From Solen grandis (Eukaryota > Mollusca > Bivalvia > Adapedonta > Solenidae), in contig CM037787.1 of NCBI GenBank assembly GCA_021229015.1, forward strand, positions 32,932,871-32,996,870: 64,000 nt of DNA, in the 5' to 3' direction. Below are positions 21,889 through 33,989 of the stretch, piece after piece. The notes beneath the pieces are model-generated. The model was not told the origin of the DNA and did no database searches. It saw nothing but the letters and a program-made list of their open reading frames with translations. A program made the translations under genes and the position numbers. Numbering within the stretch: position 1 is the stretch's first letter; each line of letters begins with the position of its first letter.

Positions 21889-24800
21889 GAAGCACGAGGA
21901 AAGCGTGCTTTATCTATTTTGGCATGGAATGTCAAAGGGTTTAACAGTTGCCTAACTGACGAAGACTTTCTTTGTATCATAAATGATTGTGATATTGTCT
22001 TTTTCTCAGAAACTTGGGAAAGATCTGGTGATGATTTTTATTTAGATGGGTTTGAAAGGATTAGTGTACCGAGACCCGAAAGTATTAAAAACCGCTCTAA
22101 AAGGGGTCACGGAGGGATTTGTCTCTTTTACAAAGAGTATTTAAAAAATGAGATTTCAATTGAAAAAACTGATTCTAATGGTTTCATTTGGATCAAATTA
22201 TCAAAATCTTTTGTTGGAACTGATAGTGATTTGTTTATGTGTTTTTGCTACATACCCCCGAGTAATAGTCCATATTTTAGGTCGCACGAGTTAGGGTTTT
22301 TTGAAAGCCTTGAAAATGATATACTACATTTTAGTAATCTGGGACTTGTTTCAGTATATGGTGATCTTAATGCCAGATGTGGAGAGAGGTCAGATACTTA
22401 TATCACAAACAGTTACGTAAATGATGTTATAGGACATTGTCCTCATGATGATGATGATATATTTATAGATGAATATATTCCAGTAAGGTTTAGTCTTGAC
22501 AAGACAGTAAATTCGTCTGGACTTAAACTATTAGAGTTATGTAACAGTACTAACATTAGAATAGTGAATGGTCGTATAGGTGATGACGCTGGGATAGGTA
22601 ACTATACATACATGTCAGCCTGTGGCAACAGTGTAATAGATTATACGTTATGCACACATGATCTACTTCCTTTTATATCTGATTTTATTGTACATGATCT
22701 TCTGACATGTTCATCACATGCCCCTTACAAACCATATTACTTATTGATGAAAGTGAAGATGTTTCTTCTGATACTATATTCATTGATAGAATTCATTTCA
22801 AACAAGAAAATGCTCATTTACTCACCGAACTAATAAATAGAGAAATGATTAATATAAGCAATATTGTAGACAATATAATTAATTGTTCTATTTCCATTGA
22901 CAGTGGAGTAGAAGATATATGTAATATATTATACGATAGAGCGTTTTCATTATTTGGAAAAACCAGTAAGACAAACAGTAACAAATCATATAACACAAAA
23001 TATCAGAACAAAAGTCCTTGGTTTAACAATGACTGTTTTTCAGCCAAAGAAGAATATAAAATTGCATGTAAAAACTATAGAAAGTGTAGATCTTCTGAGA
23101 ATAGAGATATTGTTAAAATTAAAAGATGTAAATATAAACGTGCAAAACGTATAGCTAAAAGCAAATACAACATGAATCAAAGTAAAAAAATTCAAGATTT
23201 GGCAGAGAGGCAGCCAACACAATTTTGGAAAGAAATTAAAAAAGTCAGTAGGAAAAGATTAACACCTAATAATATAACTTTAAACGAGTTTTATACCCAT
23301 TTCAATAATCTATTTGCAAGTAATGATACATTCATTAATCCTGAAATTGAACTGGAATTATCCAATAATGACCCAGTTGACTACATATATGAACTTGATA
23401 AAGATATTGATATTAAGGAAGTTACAAATTCCATAAAATCGTTAAAAGTAGGCAAAAGTTCTGGTATAGATAAATTAATACCAGAAATTTTCATAGAAAA
23501 TGCTGTGATACTAGCACCAGTGTTATGTAAATTATTCAATTACATATTTACTACAGCTTCCTATCCAAAACAATGGCTAAATGGAGTCATAGTACCAGTT
23601 CCTAAAAAAGGTGACCCAAACTTAGTCAACAATTATAGAGGGATAACTCTTACAAGTATTTTTTCTAAAATCTTTTCAGTCATTCTTAATAACGTCCAGT
23701 ATGGTTTTCGTAAAAAAAAGAGTACTATTGATTGTGTTTTTATTTTAAATGCTATCTTAGATAAAGTTATCAATAATGATAAAAAGAAATTGTATTGTTG
23801 TTTTGTGGACTTTAAAAAGGCATTTGACTTAGTTTATAGAAACGGTTTATGGGTTTAATTGATAAGAAGTGGAATATCTTGTAAAATGTTGAAAATGTTG
23901 CGTTCAATGTACAATGATGTTAAAACATGTGTTAGAGTTAACAACAATTATTCCTCATATTTTGACAATAATTCAGGTGTTAAACAGGGTGAGTCTCTAT
24001 CTCCATTGCTTTTTCTTTTCTTTATAAATGATTTGTATGATTATATAAGCACTAACCAAAATATAGATGCCATCACTATTGATGATATTAAGTTATTTAC
24101 TTTCCTATTTGCAGATGATACAGTACTATTTTCTACATCTATTAAAGGTCTTCAAAACCAAGTGAATATGTTATCTGAATATTGTGACCAATGGGGTATA
24201 TCAGTTATATTGATAAAACAGTAGTTATGTTATTCAAAAAAGGAAACAGGAAAGAAAATTTTGATATTTATTATAAGGGTACAAAATTGAACCCGGTTTA
24301 TGATTTTAATTATTTAGGAGTAACTTTGTCTAACAATATGTCCTTTAATAAATGCCAGAAACATTTATCTAAACAAGCACTAAAAGCACTCTTTTCACTA
24401 AATTCTCTTTTCAGAAAAATTAAATTAAAAGTAAATGAAAAGGTAAGACTGTTTGACTCGATGATATTACCTATCTTATCATATGGGGCCGAAATTTGGG
24501 GATTCCACAAAGCTCCTGACATAGAAAGGGTTCATATTAAATTTCTAAAACAGGTATTGTTCATAAGACAAACTACAACAAATGTTGCGATATACGGTGA
24601 GTTTGGACGCCTCCCGCTACATATAGAAAGAAAAATATGTATATTAAAGTATTTTTACAAAATAATTAATGATCAAAGTTCATTAATATTCAAATTAGTG
24701 ACTAATAAAGACGGGAATGGCATTTTTACTAATTGTTGGATGAAAAATGTAGAGATAATGTTACAAGATTTTTTTTTTTAAATGTCTATGGACTTAAATG

Positions 24801-25189
24801 GTTTAAAAAGTATCGTTCAAAGAATTTGTGATGTTTATATACAATCATGGTTTGAAGAAATGCATAATAGCAGTAAACTGGACACTTATAGATTATTTAA
24901 AACATTTAAAAAATCTTATTTAAATTGTGTCTTAAATGATAATCATAGAATATCTTTATCTAAATTCAGATGTTCTGCATCAAAATTACTAATTGAGGAA
25001 GGAAGAAAAATTAAAAGAATTCATTTTTTGTTTAAGATTAAAATTCAATGTTTTCCAAAATATTTTTGTTCATGGCCTACCATCAATAAATTCATGTATT
25101 TGTTACAACGTGCTAATCCATATTTATTAAGAAAGGTAGCTAAGTACATACACATTGCTATGATTAAGAGGAGCATGGAATCTACTTAA
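21889..25189 (+). pseudogene. LINE B ORF2 (endonuclease-reverse transcriptase)
   Basis: The endonuclease reads LAWNVKGFNS, FFSETW, GDLNARCGERSD and NGRIGDDAGIGNYTY. The usual catalytic SDH is SSH here (near 22713), so it looks inactive. A shift near 22730 leads into the RT: VIVPVPKKGDPNLVNNYRG, then FVDFKKAFDLVYRN, KQGESLSPLLF and FADDTVL. About 18 residues are missing between VILNN and QYGFRKKKS compared with LINE A. TAA stops at 23856 and 24779, a shift near 24210, and a second deletion that removed the CxxC knuckle (near 25045) complete the damage. No ATG occurs before the endonuclease core. Confidence 0.8.
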
Positions 25190-26155
25190 TTTTTTAAATC
25201 ATTTAATCAGTATATTTGTAAAAATTAAAATTATTTTTATAAATAAAAATCTTATATTAATTTAATGAAAACATCATACTGTAACACTATGGTTGACCTC
25301 AACACCCATCAAGCTCTGAAAGGAAATAACACGCACACAAAGAACCATATCCTTGTTAATTACAAGAATCCTGTTAGCTACACATGTAAGAAATATGTAT
25401 ATATTTATTATCATTGTATGATAAATAATTTTGAAATATAAAGTTATGAAAAATAGTATTTAAATTAATATTATGCAATTTGAAGATTATTTGTACAGTA
25501 TATTAACAAAAATCTGCTGTTATGCACCTTGTGTTTCGTTTCAGCAAGGGCATATCATGGCAGAAACATTTCTTGTGTATATTTTCATTTTTGTTTTCAC
25601 CATTAGAACACATCTGTTTCCATGTTTTTAATATGAAAGGCATGGCGACAGAAACGTTATACACAAATAGTAGTTATTTTCTTTAATAATTACATGTAGT
25701 AGATGGAAAAAAAGGTTACCATTATTAAATTGACTGAAACTTCATTACATTGATGTTCATATTACAAATTGGCATCGTTATGAAAAGTACTTGACTTGTA
25801 TTTTATATGATAAATGTACTTATCTGACACTTTTGACTTCAATAATTATAAATTTAGGTATTGCGGGACTTCCGATACATGTTTAGAGTGCGGCTCCAAA
25901 CAAGGAGGACAAGTAGCTGAATATATATAATTGTGTTATTTGTGCAACTTTGAGGTATATAAAAGTTTCTATTTTTTATATTATAATTGTTCAATTACAG
26001 TAATAGTTACATAATGTCTATTGTATGATTAAAATTCACGCTTTTCTCTTTATATTACTGTATAAAACTTAAACCGTCATATTTACTTATTTATGTAAAT
26101 TTTGTAATTGCAAAACAATGTTTGTTTGTTATGCAAATAAAATATTGAATTGAAT

Positions 26156-28889
26156 GAAAGCCCTAGTATAATTGCAATATAACTAAGATCAACATGTTAA
26201 TAGGCAATCATCAGATGAAAGTTCTTATACATACTTGCTTTTAATATTAAAATAAGTACATGGTCCCAAATAATGATAAATTATCACATTCGTGGACATT
26301 GAGTAACAGAATCCGTAAAACAGAATAAAGGAATTCCATACGAAGGGTTTTAAAGGGACATGATGTATTAACACTTCACATATCCATGTGTAAACAAAAT
26401 ACAGTTGGTACTCGTTGTCTCCAATTCGCGTATATCGAAATTTCGGCTATGTCAAATTAATTGACTTGGTTCAGATTTTTCCCTTCTTTGTCTATATACA
26501 TTAACTTTGTGTCTCAAAATTTATTTTTTTCAAATTACTGCTATCTCAAAGTGGAAATTTGGACCCTCGCCCTATAGTACAATGCATATTTGTTTGTTTA
26601 TCTCAAATTCCACAGACGCTAATTAGCCCGCCGATATTTTTCACACCTATCAGTAAACTGGTGACACTAGCTTTGCACGGGGCTATCTGTACACAAATCG
26701 TGATTTTAGGCTTTCAATAATTACCAGATTATGTTTTGACGAAATATTTGCATGGTAATTATATGGCCAAACACAAGACGTTGTGATTGACAATCTTTGC
26801 TCAAAATGTGCCAGATTTTTTTTAAAATACTATCGAAGAATAAACCCAGGTAATAATTCACAATGTCTCTAGAACCTACTTGTCCATCTATGAGCGCTGA
26901 GCAATCTGGCGTTGTGCAAAGTGCTTTGAATATTGTGCATGTACATAAGTGCTCTTTTTAATAGAATGCAGTTCGCATGTTTTCGATCTATATTATTGTT
27001 GTAACCCTATTTGTTTATTTCGTTTACCTTTCTGTATTTATAGAAAGAAGCGGTTAAATAAATAAGGAAAATATGCTACTTATGGATTATTATTTATTAA
27101 TTATATATTCAAAAAAATGTGTCATCTTCTTCATGATATCGTCACAATATTAATACAATGATACAGGTAAGATTTCTTGTTCACAAGCCGAAATTACCTC
27201 ATTTCGGAATGGTCAAATTACGGACATCTCGAAGTCTTATTTTTGGTCCCATGAAATTCGATATAACGAGTGCCGACTGTATATGTATTATCAGTATTGT
27301 GATTTCTCAAAAGAAAAATGCACAAAGTCACCAAATCCGACATCCTAATATTTCTTTAATTTATTTTTGTTTTTGAAAGAATGTTATTTAATGTGTTGTA
27401 ATGACTTTCCAAAGATTTCATAAATCAAATTGAAGACCATGAGGAGATTATATATCCCTGTGTTGAACCTGCTTCCTGTCTGATTTCTTATCAAGACCTC
27501 GGGTCAAGGTGTGCTTTGATCGACGGTGAATATCTCAAATAAGGTACAAATCCCTATGGATAGAAACTGTTTCACAAAACACGATTTCATTTTCAAATAA
27601 TCTTCTTTACCTCAGGAGTTAGCCATTGTGTGAGTAAGTACATGTATTTGCTTAAAATTTATCCCCCCAAAGAATTGTAAAGTTCCAGCATTATTTAAAA
27701 AGAAGCTTTACACATTATTTCAAGGGTTATGGTCCGAGGATAAACAATTTTCCGACTAAAATTTTGTAAATCTTGTACGTTGCCTATAGCAACAGAGCTT
27801 AGCAAAAAAAGTGGAAAATTGCTTCGCAAATGATAAAAAATCACTTTGATAAGATAAACAAACGGCTAGACTGAGCTAGATTCTAGGGGATCTTTTAATT
27901 CAATCTGTCTGTATGTTGTCGCAAATCCATCTGTGTATATTGCATTTATTTGTCGGATACATCCCTTCCTCGCGTATCCTTTTATCAGTTTAACTCCATG
28001 AACATGCAAGCCAGAATAATGTCATAACAGTGTCACGACTTTCTCTTGTGATAGGAGACGTGAGTTGTTTAAGAGATGTTGTTTGGCTTTCTGTAAAGTT
28101 TTTTTTTTTTTGTTTTTTTTTTTTTGTTTGTTTTTGTGTGTTTTTTTGTTGTTTTTTTTAAGCCAAATAATCTCCCTGAAATCCAGTATGGACTCATAAA
28201 GGTCTGCTTATCTTTGTTTGCTTTTGATCAGTTATTCATTCATTCTGCGTTTTATGTTGTTTTTACATGTATGATTTTTAGTTCACGTAATATTCATAAA
28301 ATGACTCATCAATTTACTTCTTTCCATCTTAAATATATTTTATAATTGTATTTATAGTCAAAATCCAGGGGCGTAACCAGGCCTTTTTCGCGTGTACGCC
28401 CGAGAGTTTATAGCACAATACAGAGACGATCCTGAGGAATCTTTATTAACAATAATTGTGTTATAATTCAAAAACAAACGTAAACGATTAGGTTTGTTAA
28501 AATTTATTGTATATAAAGATGTTATCAAATAAATTGTGCAGTGTGTACGTTTTCGTCTTTTACATGATTGTTTATAAATTAGATGTATATGAGCGACATG
28601 TCGTTCCCGTAATCTAAGGTGCCCGTTTTATCTCTAAGTGTGACACTGACTATGAAACTTGGGTACCAACTCTTCAGTGACACATCTTTTTATTGATTAA
28701 AATTTTATTGCAAATGTTTAGATTACTTTGAACAAGAGAAGGTTTATAGCCCATGACAAGCAAATCTAGAGTCTTGACCATTATTTCTGAGTGTGCCATT
28801 GACTTGGAACTATGCATTTCAAGTCTTGTTTTTTTTTTATCCAGCCAGTCACATTCTACGCTGGATGTTACATTATTATCTCTTTTTTA
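26156..28889. other. no gene recognised
   Basis: AT-rich intergenic DNA with a poly-T block at 28098-28160. CAGGGGCGTAACCAGG near 28367 resembles a hAT-type terminus, but no partner end or transposase was found. Confidence 0.5.
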
Positions 28890-29112
28890 TATAGTTACAT
28901 TAAAAATGGTACTGGTATGACTCCCTTGCTTGGCGCTCAGCATATAAAGGTAGTTTCAGGACTGGTTGGCCCAGTGTCAGGAAAATGTGACTGGGTGTGG
29001 TATCATGCCACATGTCTACGGCGTGATACTGCAGTGTGGCAGCACTATTTCTGTCATAAGTAGACATAGTCTTTAAATGACCGAAAAACTGTCGTTGGGA
29101 TGTTAAACCCAA
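28890..29112 (+). mobile_element. SINE body (second family), head missing
   Basis: Contains AATGGTACTGGTATGACTCC, CAGGACTGGTTGGC, GTGGTATCATGCCACATGTC and an ACTGTCGTTGGGATGTTAAA tail. The same body with a tRNA-like head is seen inverted at 59130-59362 and, interrupted, at 62595-63000. Confidence 0.7.
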
Positions 29113-30236
29113 TCAATCACATAAACAAACTATATTGTTAAATGAATATCATGTTTGGCCTTTATCATTAGACCTATTAACCTTCCTCACGCAATTAATT
29201 TTATACACGTCACATAGTGTCATTTATTGAATGAAAAGATCACCATTTCTCTTTGGGTGAATTATGCAAGACGAATGCGTAATGGATGGGAACTAACAAG
29301 TTGGAACAAATCTGCATATCAATTTTATTTGCTTCTTGTGTCCCTGGCAGAACAGAATACAAATATCCCTACATATCTACATATAAACGCATCGAATTCT
29401 TCTTAGATAGGATGATGTTGGCGACTGGCAGATGCTATACGTCGAGTATTTTAATTGGTTACATATCATGTCGAGATGGATATTTTAAAGTTTTGCAAAG
29501 CATCTATTTGCGTAGTTTGGCTACCAACTATTAGAAAGGAACTAGTGGTCTTAATAGAAGTTATGAGTTGAGAGCATAAATTAGGGCCGTTGCGTGGGGC
29601 CCGATTGACCCAATAGCCATTGAACTCTTTGGAGGTTTGTCAGCCGACGTTTGCAACACCAAACTATAACCATACATTATTGAGCTATCCAAGAAGAAGT
29701 TTTCTTAGGCATACCTTTTCTAAGACATGACAAATATGCAGACGTTTATGACAAAAAAAAATGTCCATTTAAGAATTTCCGAAATGTGTATATTCTATTT
29801 CAGGAAGGTCGTCTCAGTAAAGCTGCCAAAAACATCACAATCGCATTTCACGGACATTAAGAGTGTTGTCATTGCATCAAAGTACTGCTATGAATGTGCA
29901 TTTCAATCTGTACCATATTGAATTCAATATCTAGTGAAAAAATATGTTGCACTTAAAACAACATTCGTGAAATCAAGTGAAATTTCGATTTAAACATATC
30001 ACAGCTAACATGAGAGATTATATCCTATAATTAGTTCACACACATTATCTTTCAGGCTATATTTATTACGTAGGAATAATATTTTGTGTCATTCATCATT
30101 TGTTGCAATTTCAGAAATCGATAGTTTAATACTTGTCAACGTCAATTTACTGTTAACACTAAGTAAATGTAAACTGAATGATGATGCGTGTTTACAGCCG
30201 TAACATTGATATCATTCGAGTCCGTGGCCTTTCACG
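29113..30236. other. no feature recognised
   Basis: Only short frames without family motifs. Confidence 0.5.
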
Positions 30237-30283
30237 GAGATAACCAAGGTTTCCTAATGTTTCATTAGGGTACCTCGGTTATC
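30237..30283. repeat. 47-bp hairpin
   Basis: AGATAACCAAGGTTTCCTAATG pairs with CATTAGGGTACCTCGGTTAT.. across a 3-base loop, with about four mismatches in 22. Isolated; no gene nearby. Confidence 0.55.
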
Positions 30284-30439
30284 TTGGTAGAGATTAAGTG
30301 GTCCAAGACGAAGCGAAACCATAACAGGGACTAAACCTTTAAATTAGTATACAGTATGTTACAAATATATGAGATTTCCATTCATACTAAAAAAAAATTC
30401 AAAGTAACATGTACGTTCTTCAAATGGAGATAAAATATG

Positions 30440-30650
30440 TATGATAATAACATTAAAATATCCAAACGTGTATGACGCCTCATACCGTGTGGTCGTTGGT
30501 CCAAATCCCGGTCGCGAAATACCAATGTCATGGTAATAGTGCCATTATATTTCCCTTGCATGATGCGTAGTATTTAAAAGCAATTCCAGGACTGGGAATG
30601 TACTTGATGTTGTTTTCAGCGTAATATAAAGGAACACCAAGCAAACAAAC
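30440..30650 (+). mobile_element. degenerate SINE (second family)
   Basis: A weak B box (GTTGGTCCAAATCCCGG) is followed by CGAAATACCAATGTCATGG, CAATTCCAGGACTGGGAATG and an A-rich end, in the same order as the 59-kb copy. Confidence 0.5.
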
Positions 30651-31019
30651 GAACCTCAGATGTCAAATTTATGTTTTCGATCACTTACTCAACAATGTAC
30701 TTCATGAGATATCCGCGTCTTTGCAAAGCATTATATCTTAATTAACGTCTGCGGTCGTTACAAATTATAGCAGAAATTGCATTTAAGGTATGTATGTGTT
30801 GCTTAGCACCGTTAGTTACCACTGTATCTTAAAATATAGAGACAGTATTTTGATTTAATATCGAGACATATAACCAGGTTTCGCTAGTCTCAACTCAGAA
30901 CACGTGTCTCATCTTGCCACGTGAACAGCAGTTCACGTGCTTGAGGATTTAATACATGCTGGTGTGTTGTTACTGTTTAATGTATACACACAGAAGTATG
31001 TATATACTTACGAACGAAT

Positions 31020-32218
31020 ATCAAAGCACTGAGAGCACTGTCAGAAACGAAAGTTAAAATGTGTGAATTATAAAGTCAATCCCTTTTTGTGGTATGCATG
31101 TAAAAAAGCAGGGAAGTTAAATCTTATTAAAACAGCAGATAAGATAGATTATTTTTTAATTGGTGTCTGTCAAATTAAACAAAAATGGATAAGGAATAGT
31201 GGTTCTTAGTATTGATCCTCTCAAAACCTTTAATACTTTATGAATTTGCTTCAAACAGAAATAATTTTAATAGAAAAGCAAGAAAATGGGACAAGATAAA
31301 GTTATTGTTCTTTGTCACTTCACATCCTTCCCATATTTAAAGAATGATATTTATGCCTTTAATTGCTTTTAAAATATGTTCTAAAAAAAACAAAATTTCA
31401 CCATACAAGTAAGAAATAGAGGCAAGGCAGAGTTATTGTTCATGGTAAGTAATGTTTGACTATTGTATAAAGTATAAAATCAATTCCTAAAGTACTTTCT
31501 GAGTTGTGACATACAGATGCGACTAGAGACACTACAGTCATTTGAGACTCTAACAAAAAAAAGATTAAAAACAAAATGTTTCAATTGACGGCTTACATTA
31601 AACATACTGTCCCCTCTCATTTATACTGTTTTGACCTTATACCCGAACCGCAGGACCCTCATATAAAAAAAAACGACCTCTCTATAAATAATTTATAGGT
31701 AGGGAGGTATTTTTTTACTGAATATCATAGTCCTGTGGTCATTGATTTAAATCAAAAGGTTAACAAACGCAAAATAATGGAAGTATAAAAACTAGAATTA
31801 ATAAAATTCTAAACATATAACCCAAGAATATAAAAGTATTACAAAAAAATAGATAAAAAATAAAAATAACGGTCTCAGCTGGACTAGAACTCGCGACCCC
31901 TTGCAAGAACAAAATACTGAAAGACGCTTTTAACAGCTGAGCTAATTCCGCAGCCGCAAATTTGTGGTGCAAATAAGGTTATATACAGGTAGTTTAATGA
32001 ATTAAACTGCGGATGAACACTGAATTATAAACTTGCTTCTTTACAGTTTTATTTGCACAGAAATTGTGATTATACCCAATGCTTTTAAAATCCTGCAATA
32101 TATCTAACTTTTACCAAAACTGCAATGTTGACTTCTACAACCAGTGGTACTATTTTTCAACGCGAATGTATGGATAAGTGGCGGTAATGTGAATGTAAGT
32201 AGAAAATCCACTGTCTGA
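31020..32218. repeat. unknown 1.1-kb repeat, copy 2, with an extra 90-base insert
   Basis: Aligned to copy 1 (12092-13200) end to end in the same orientation. The main difference is a tRNA-like block at 31860-31955 that is absent from copy 1. The copies are 19 kb apart with both LINEs between them. Confidence 0.85.
31860..31955 (-). mobile_element. tRNA-like insert (short SINE or tRNA pseudogene)
   Basis: On the minus strand, GCGGAATTAGCTCAGCTGTT (A box) is followed 40 bases later by GGTCGCGAGTTCTAGTCC (B box) and then a T/A-rich tail. The acceptor stem does not pair well. Its absence from copy 1 at the matching site (ACAAAAAGCCG) shows that it moved. Confidence 0.65.
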
Positions 32219-32780
32219 CCCACATAAACCATTGTTATTTAGCATACTGATGTAGTTTAATATTCTTGAAATTACATAGTTCATGGGTTAAGTTACTTAA
32301 TCAGGCAGGTTGTTTTGTTGGTTTGTTGAATTATTGAGCGCGTTCAAGATCCTATTGTGCTTTCTCTATTTTCTGCAGTATTATTGTAGTGCTCTGCAGA
32401 AATAAAAATAGAGATATTCAATTCTTTATTAAGATTCAAGGTTCGTTTGTTTATTTGTTGCGTTCGCTCTTAGGCGTACATGTATTTTAAATGGTGCTGC
32501 GAGTTTTAGAATGCCTATACAAATCCCAGCAACTCTGATTATGATGATCTTGTATATTTCTGACAGGGTTACTTTTTCTGAACACCCCTAGGCAGCTGCA
32601 GCCTACTTAAGGTGACAGAAAGAATATACTAGGGACCTGGATGCGATACCCGGGCTCTTTCCGAATGGATCCTTGGGTTTTTTAACGTACTCTGAATTTA
32701 GCACCGTTACAACACTTTTATCACCGTCTTGAAGAATTGGGTCTTTTAGTAGGACGGGAAACGGAATATAAAATCAATAA
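32219..32780. other. no feature recognised
   Basis: Spacer after the repeat; no gene. Confidence 0.5.
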
Positions 32781-32875
32781 ATTTTCAGAAGTTCGACCAG
32801 TAATTTGAATCTCATACTTTAAATTACTAGGCCAGCTTGTAACCACTGAGCCACCGCTCCGCTGCAAAGTTCAAG
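32781..32875 (-). mobile_element. tRNA-derived SINE head
   Basis: Minus strand: GGAGCGGTGGCTCAGTGGTT (A box region) and GAGATTCAAATTACTGGTCG (B box region) in tRNA spacing. Stems are poor. Confidence 0.5.
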
Positions 32876-33249
32876 GTCATATTCAGAAACTTAAATATGG
32901 CAATAAAGCGAAAAGCATTCAGATAAATTATAGAAATTTCTCCTGGTTGTCACATAAATGTAATTATAAGAGAATTTATTATAAATGTTGCATAAATAAG
33001 TATCATTCACTCATGCAAATGGTTCAGAGCGCGCAATAGTTCATTGACTACACTAAATTTCACACCAAAGCCTTTTATACTGATTTTTTTTAAGTTAAAA
33101 AAGAACAAATATTATTTATATTTCACTTGATTAGATGTTAAAAGAAAGAAAATAAAAGAAATATCATGCTATCATGTAAACAATAACAATGCAGTTCTAA
33201 ATATCATAAATGAAACGCCGTTTACACATTTTTTGTGACTTGACTAGAC

Positions 33250-33375
33250 TTGACTATTTGAGTTTACCGTCGCTTCGACAGTATTTCAGTCATATAGCGA
33301 CGTCCAGCTAATTACAGGTGGAGGAAGACCCCGAATGCACGGAGGCATCCGGGTAGAACCACCGACCTACCGCAA
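33250..33375 (-). mobile_element. SINE body (same family as 19883-20108), truncated
   Basis: Reverse-complement carries GCGGTAGGTCGGTGGTTCTA, AGCTGGACGTCGCTATATGA and GAAGCGACGGTAAACTC. The head is missing. The flanking 32876-33249 shows nothing. Confidence 0.75.
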
Positions 33376-33510
33376 CATTCATTGTGACGTTTTAACACGA
33401 TACGTCCAATATCTATATCAACTTAATGACGTACATTAATATATGTCTATAATTCAGATTTTGAACAATGAATGCTTACTCTGCATACTGTCTAGCTTCA
33501 TACCCTCTCA

Positions 33511-33590
33511 TCCTCACGGGAGCCAGGGTCCAGAGTCCTCATGGGAGCCAGGGTCCAGAGTCCTCACGGGAGCCAGGGTCCAGAGTCCTC
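33511..33590. repeat. 25-bp tandem repeat, 3 copies
   Basis: TCCTCACGGGAGCCAGGGTC plus CAGAG at 33511, 33536 and 33561, with one C/T change. GC-rich against an AT-rich background. Confidence 0.9.
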
Positions 33591-33989
33591 TTTCAAAATT
33601 CCTTCATCTCTTCGCATGAATAGTGTTAATTAGACATTACAATCCTAAAATCAAAACTAAGTTTCTCGTTCAATGACATTGGCATTAGAGATTGCAGCTT
33701 TATATAAGTGTGATCAGGCCTGACGTTGACGGGACATGACACACTACTTTCTATAATATGATAACGATGCTATAAAAACTATCATAAACGTAATGTCATT
33801 TCCTTTGTACAATATAAAACATATAAATTCTGATTAGAAAAGAAGAGACTTTGTTGCGAAGAAATTGATTTAACCATTGTGGTATGTAGGAATTTCAAGC
33901 ACAAGGCATTTGCATGCGTTCAAAAATAGTATATTTCTGTAAATTCGGGGTTTAATGCCACCGCGATAATGGCTCAGTCATAATGTGTA

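Larger units (their letters stand above)
20590..26155 (+). mobile_element. LINE B, relative of LINE A on the opposite strand, dead
   Basis: 5' UTR from about 20590 (ATATGGCGGTTGTGTTTTCT, similar to LINE A), ORF1, ORF2, then roughly 965 bases of 3' UTR ending in AAATAAAATATTGAATTGAA near 26155. It is head to head with LINE A, about 1.7 kb apart. It is more decayed than LINE A: at least one shift in ORF1, and shifts, stops and two deletions in ORF2. Confidence 0.8.

Noticed and set aside
28124..28345. Hydrophobic frame near 28.1 kb as a membrane peptide
   Set aside because: Begins in a poly-T tract that yields Phe and Val by composition.
28367..28385. hAT element terminus (CAGGGGCGTAACC)
   Set aside because: Only one end found and no 8-bp duplication or transposase.
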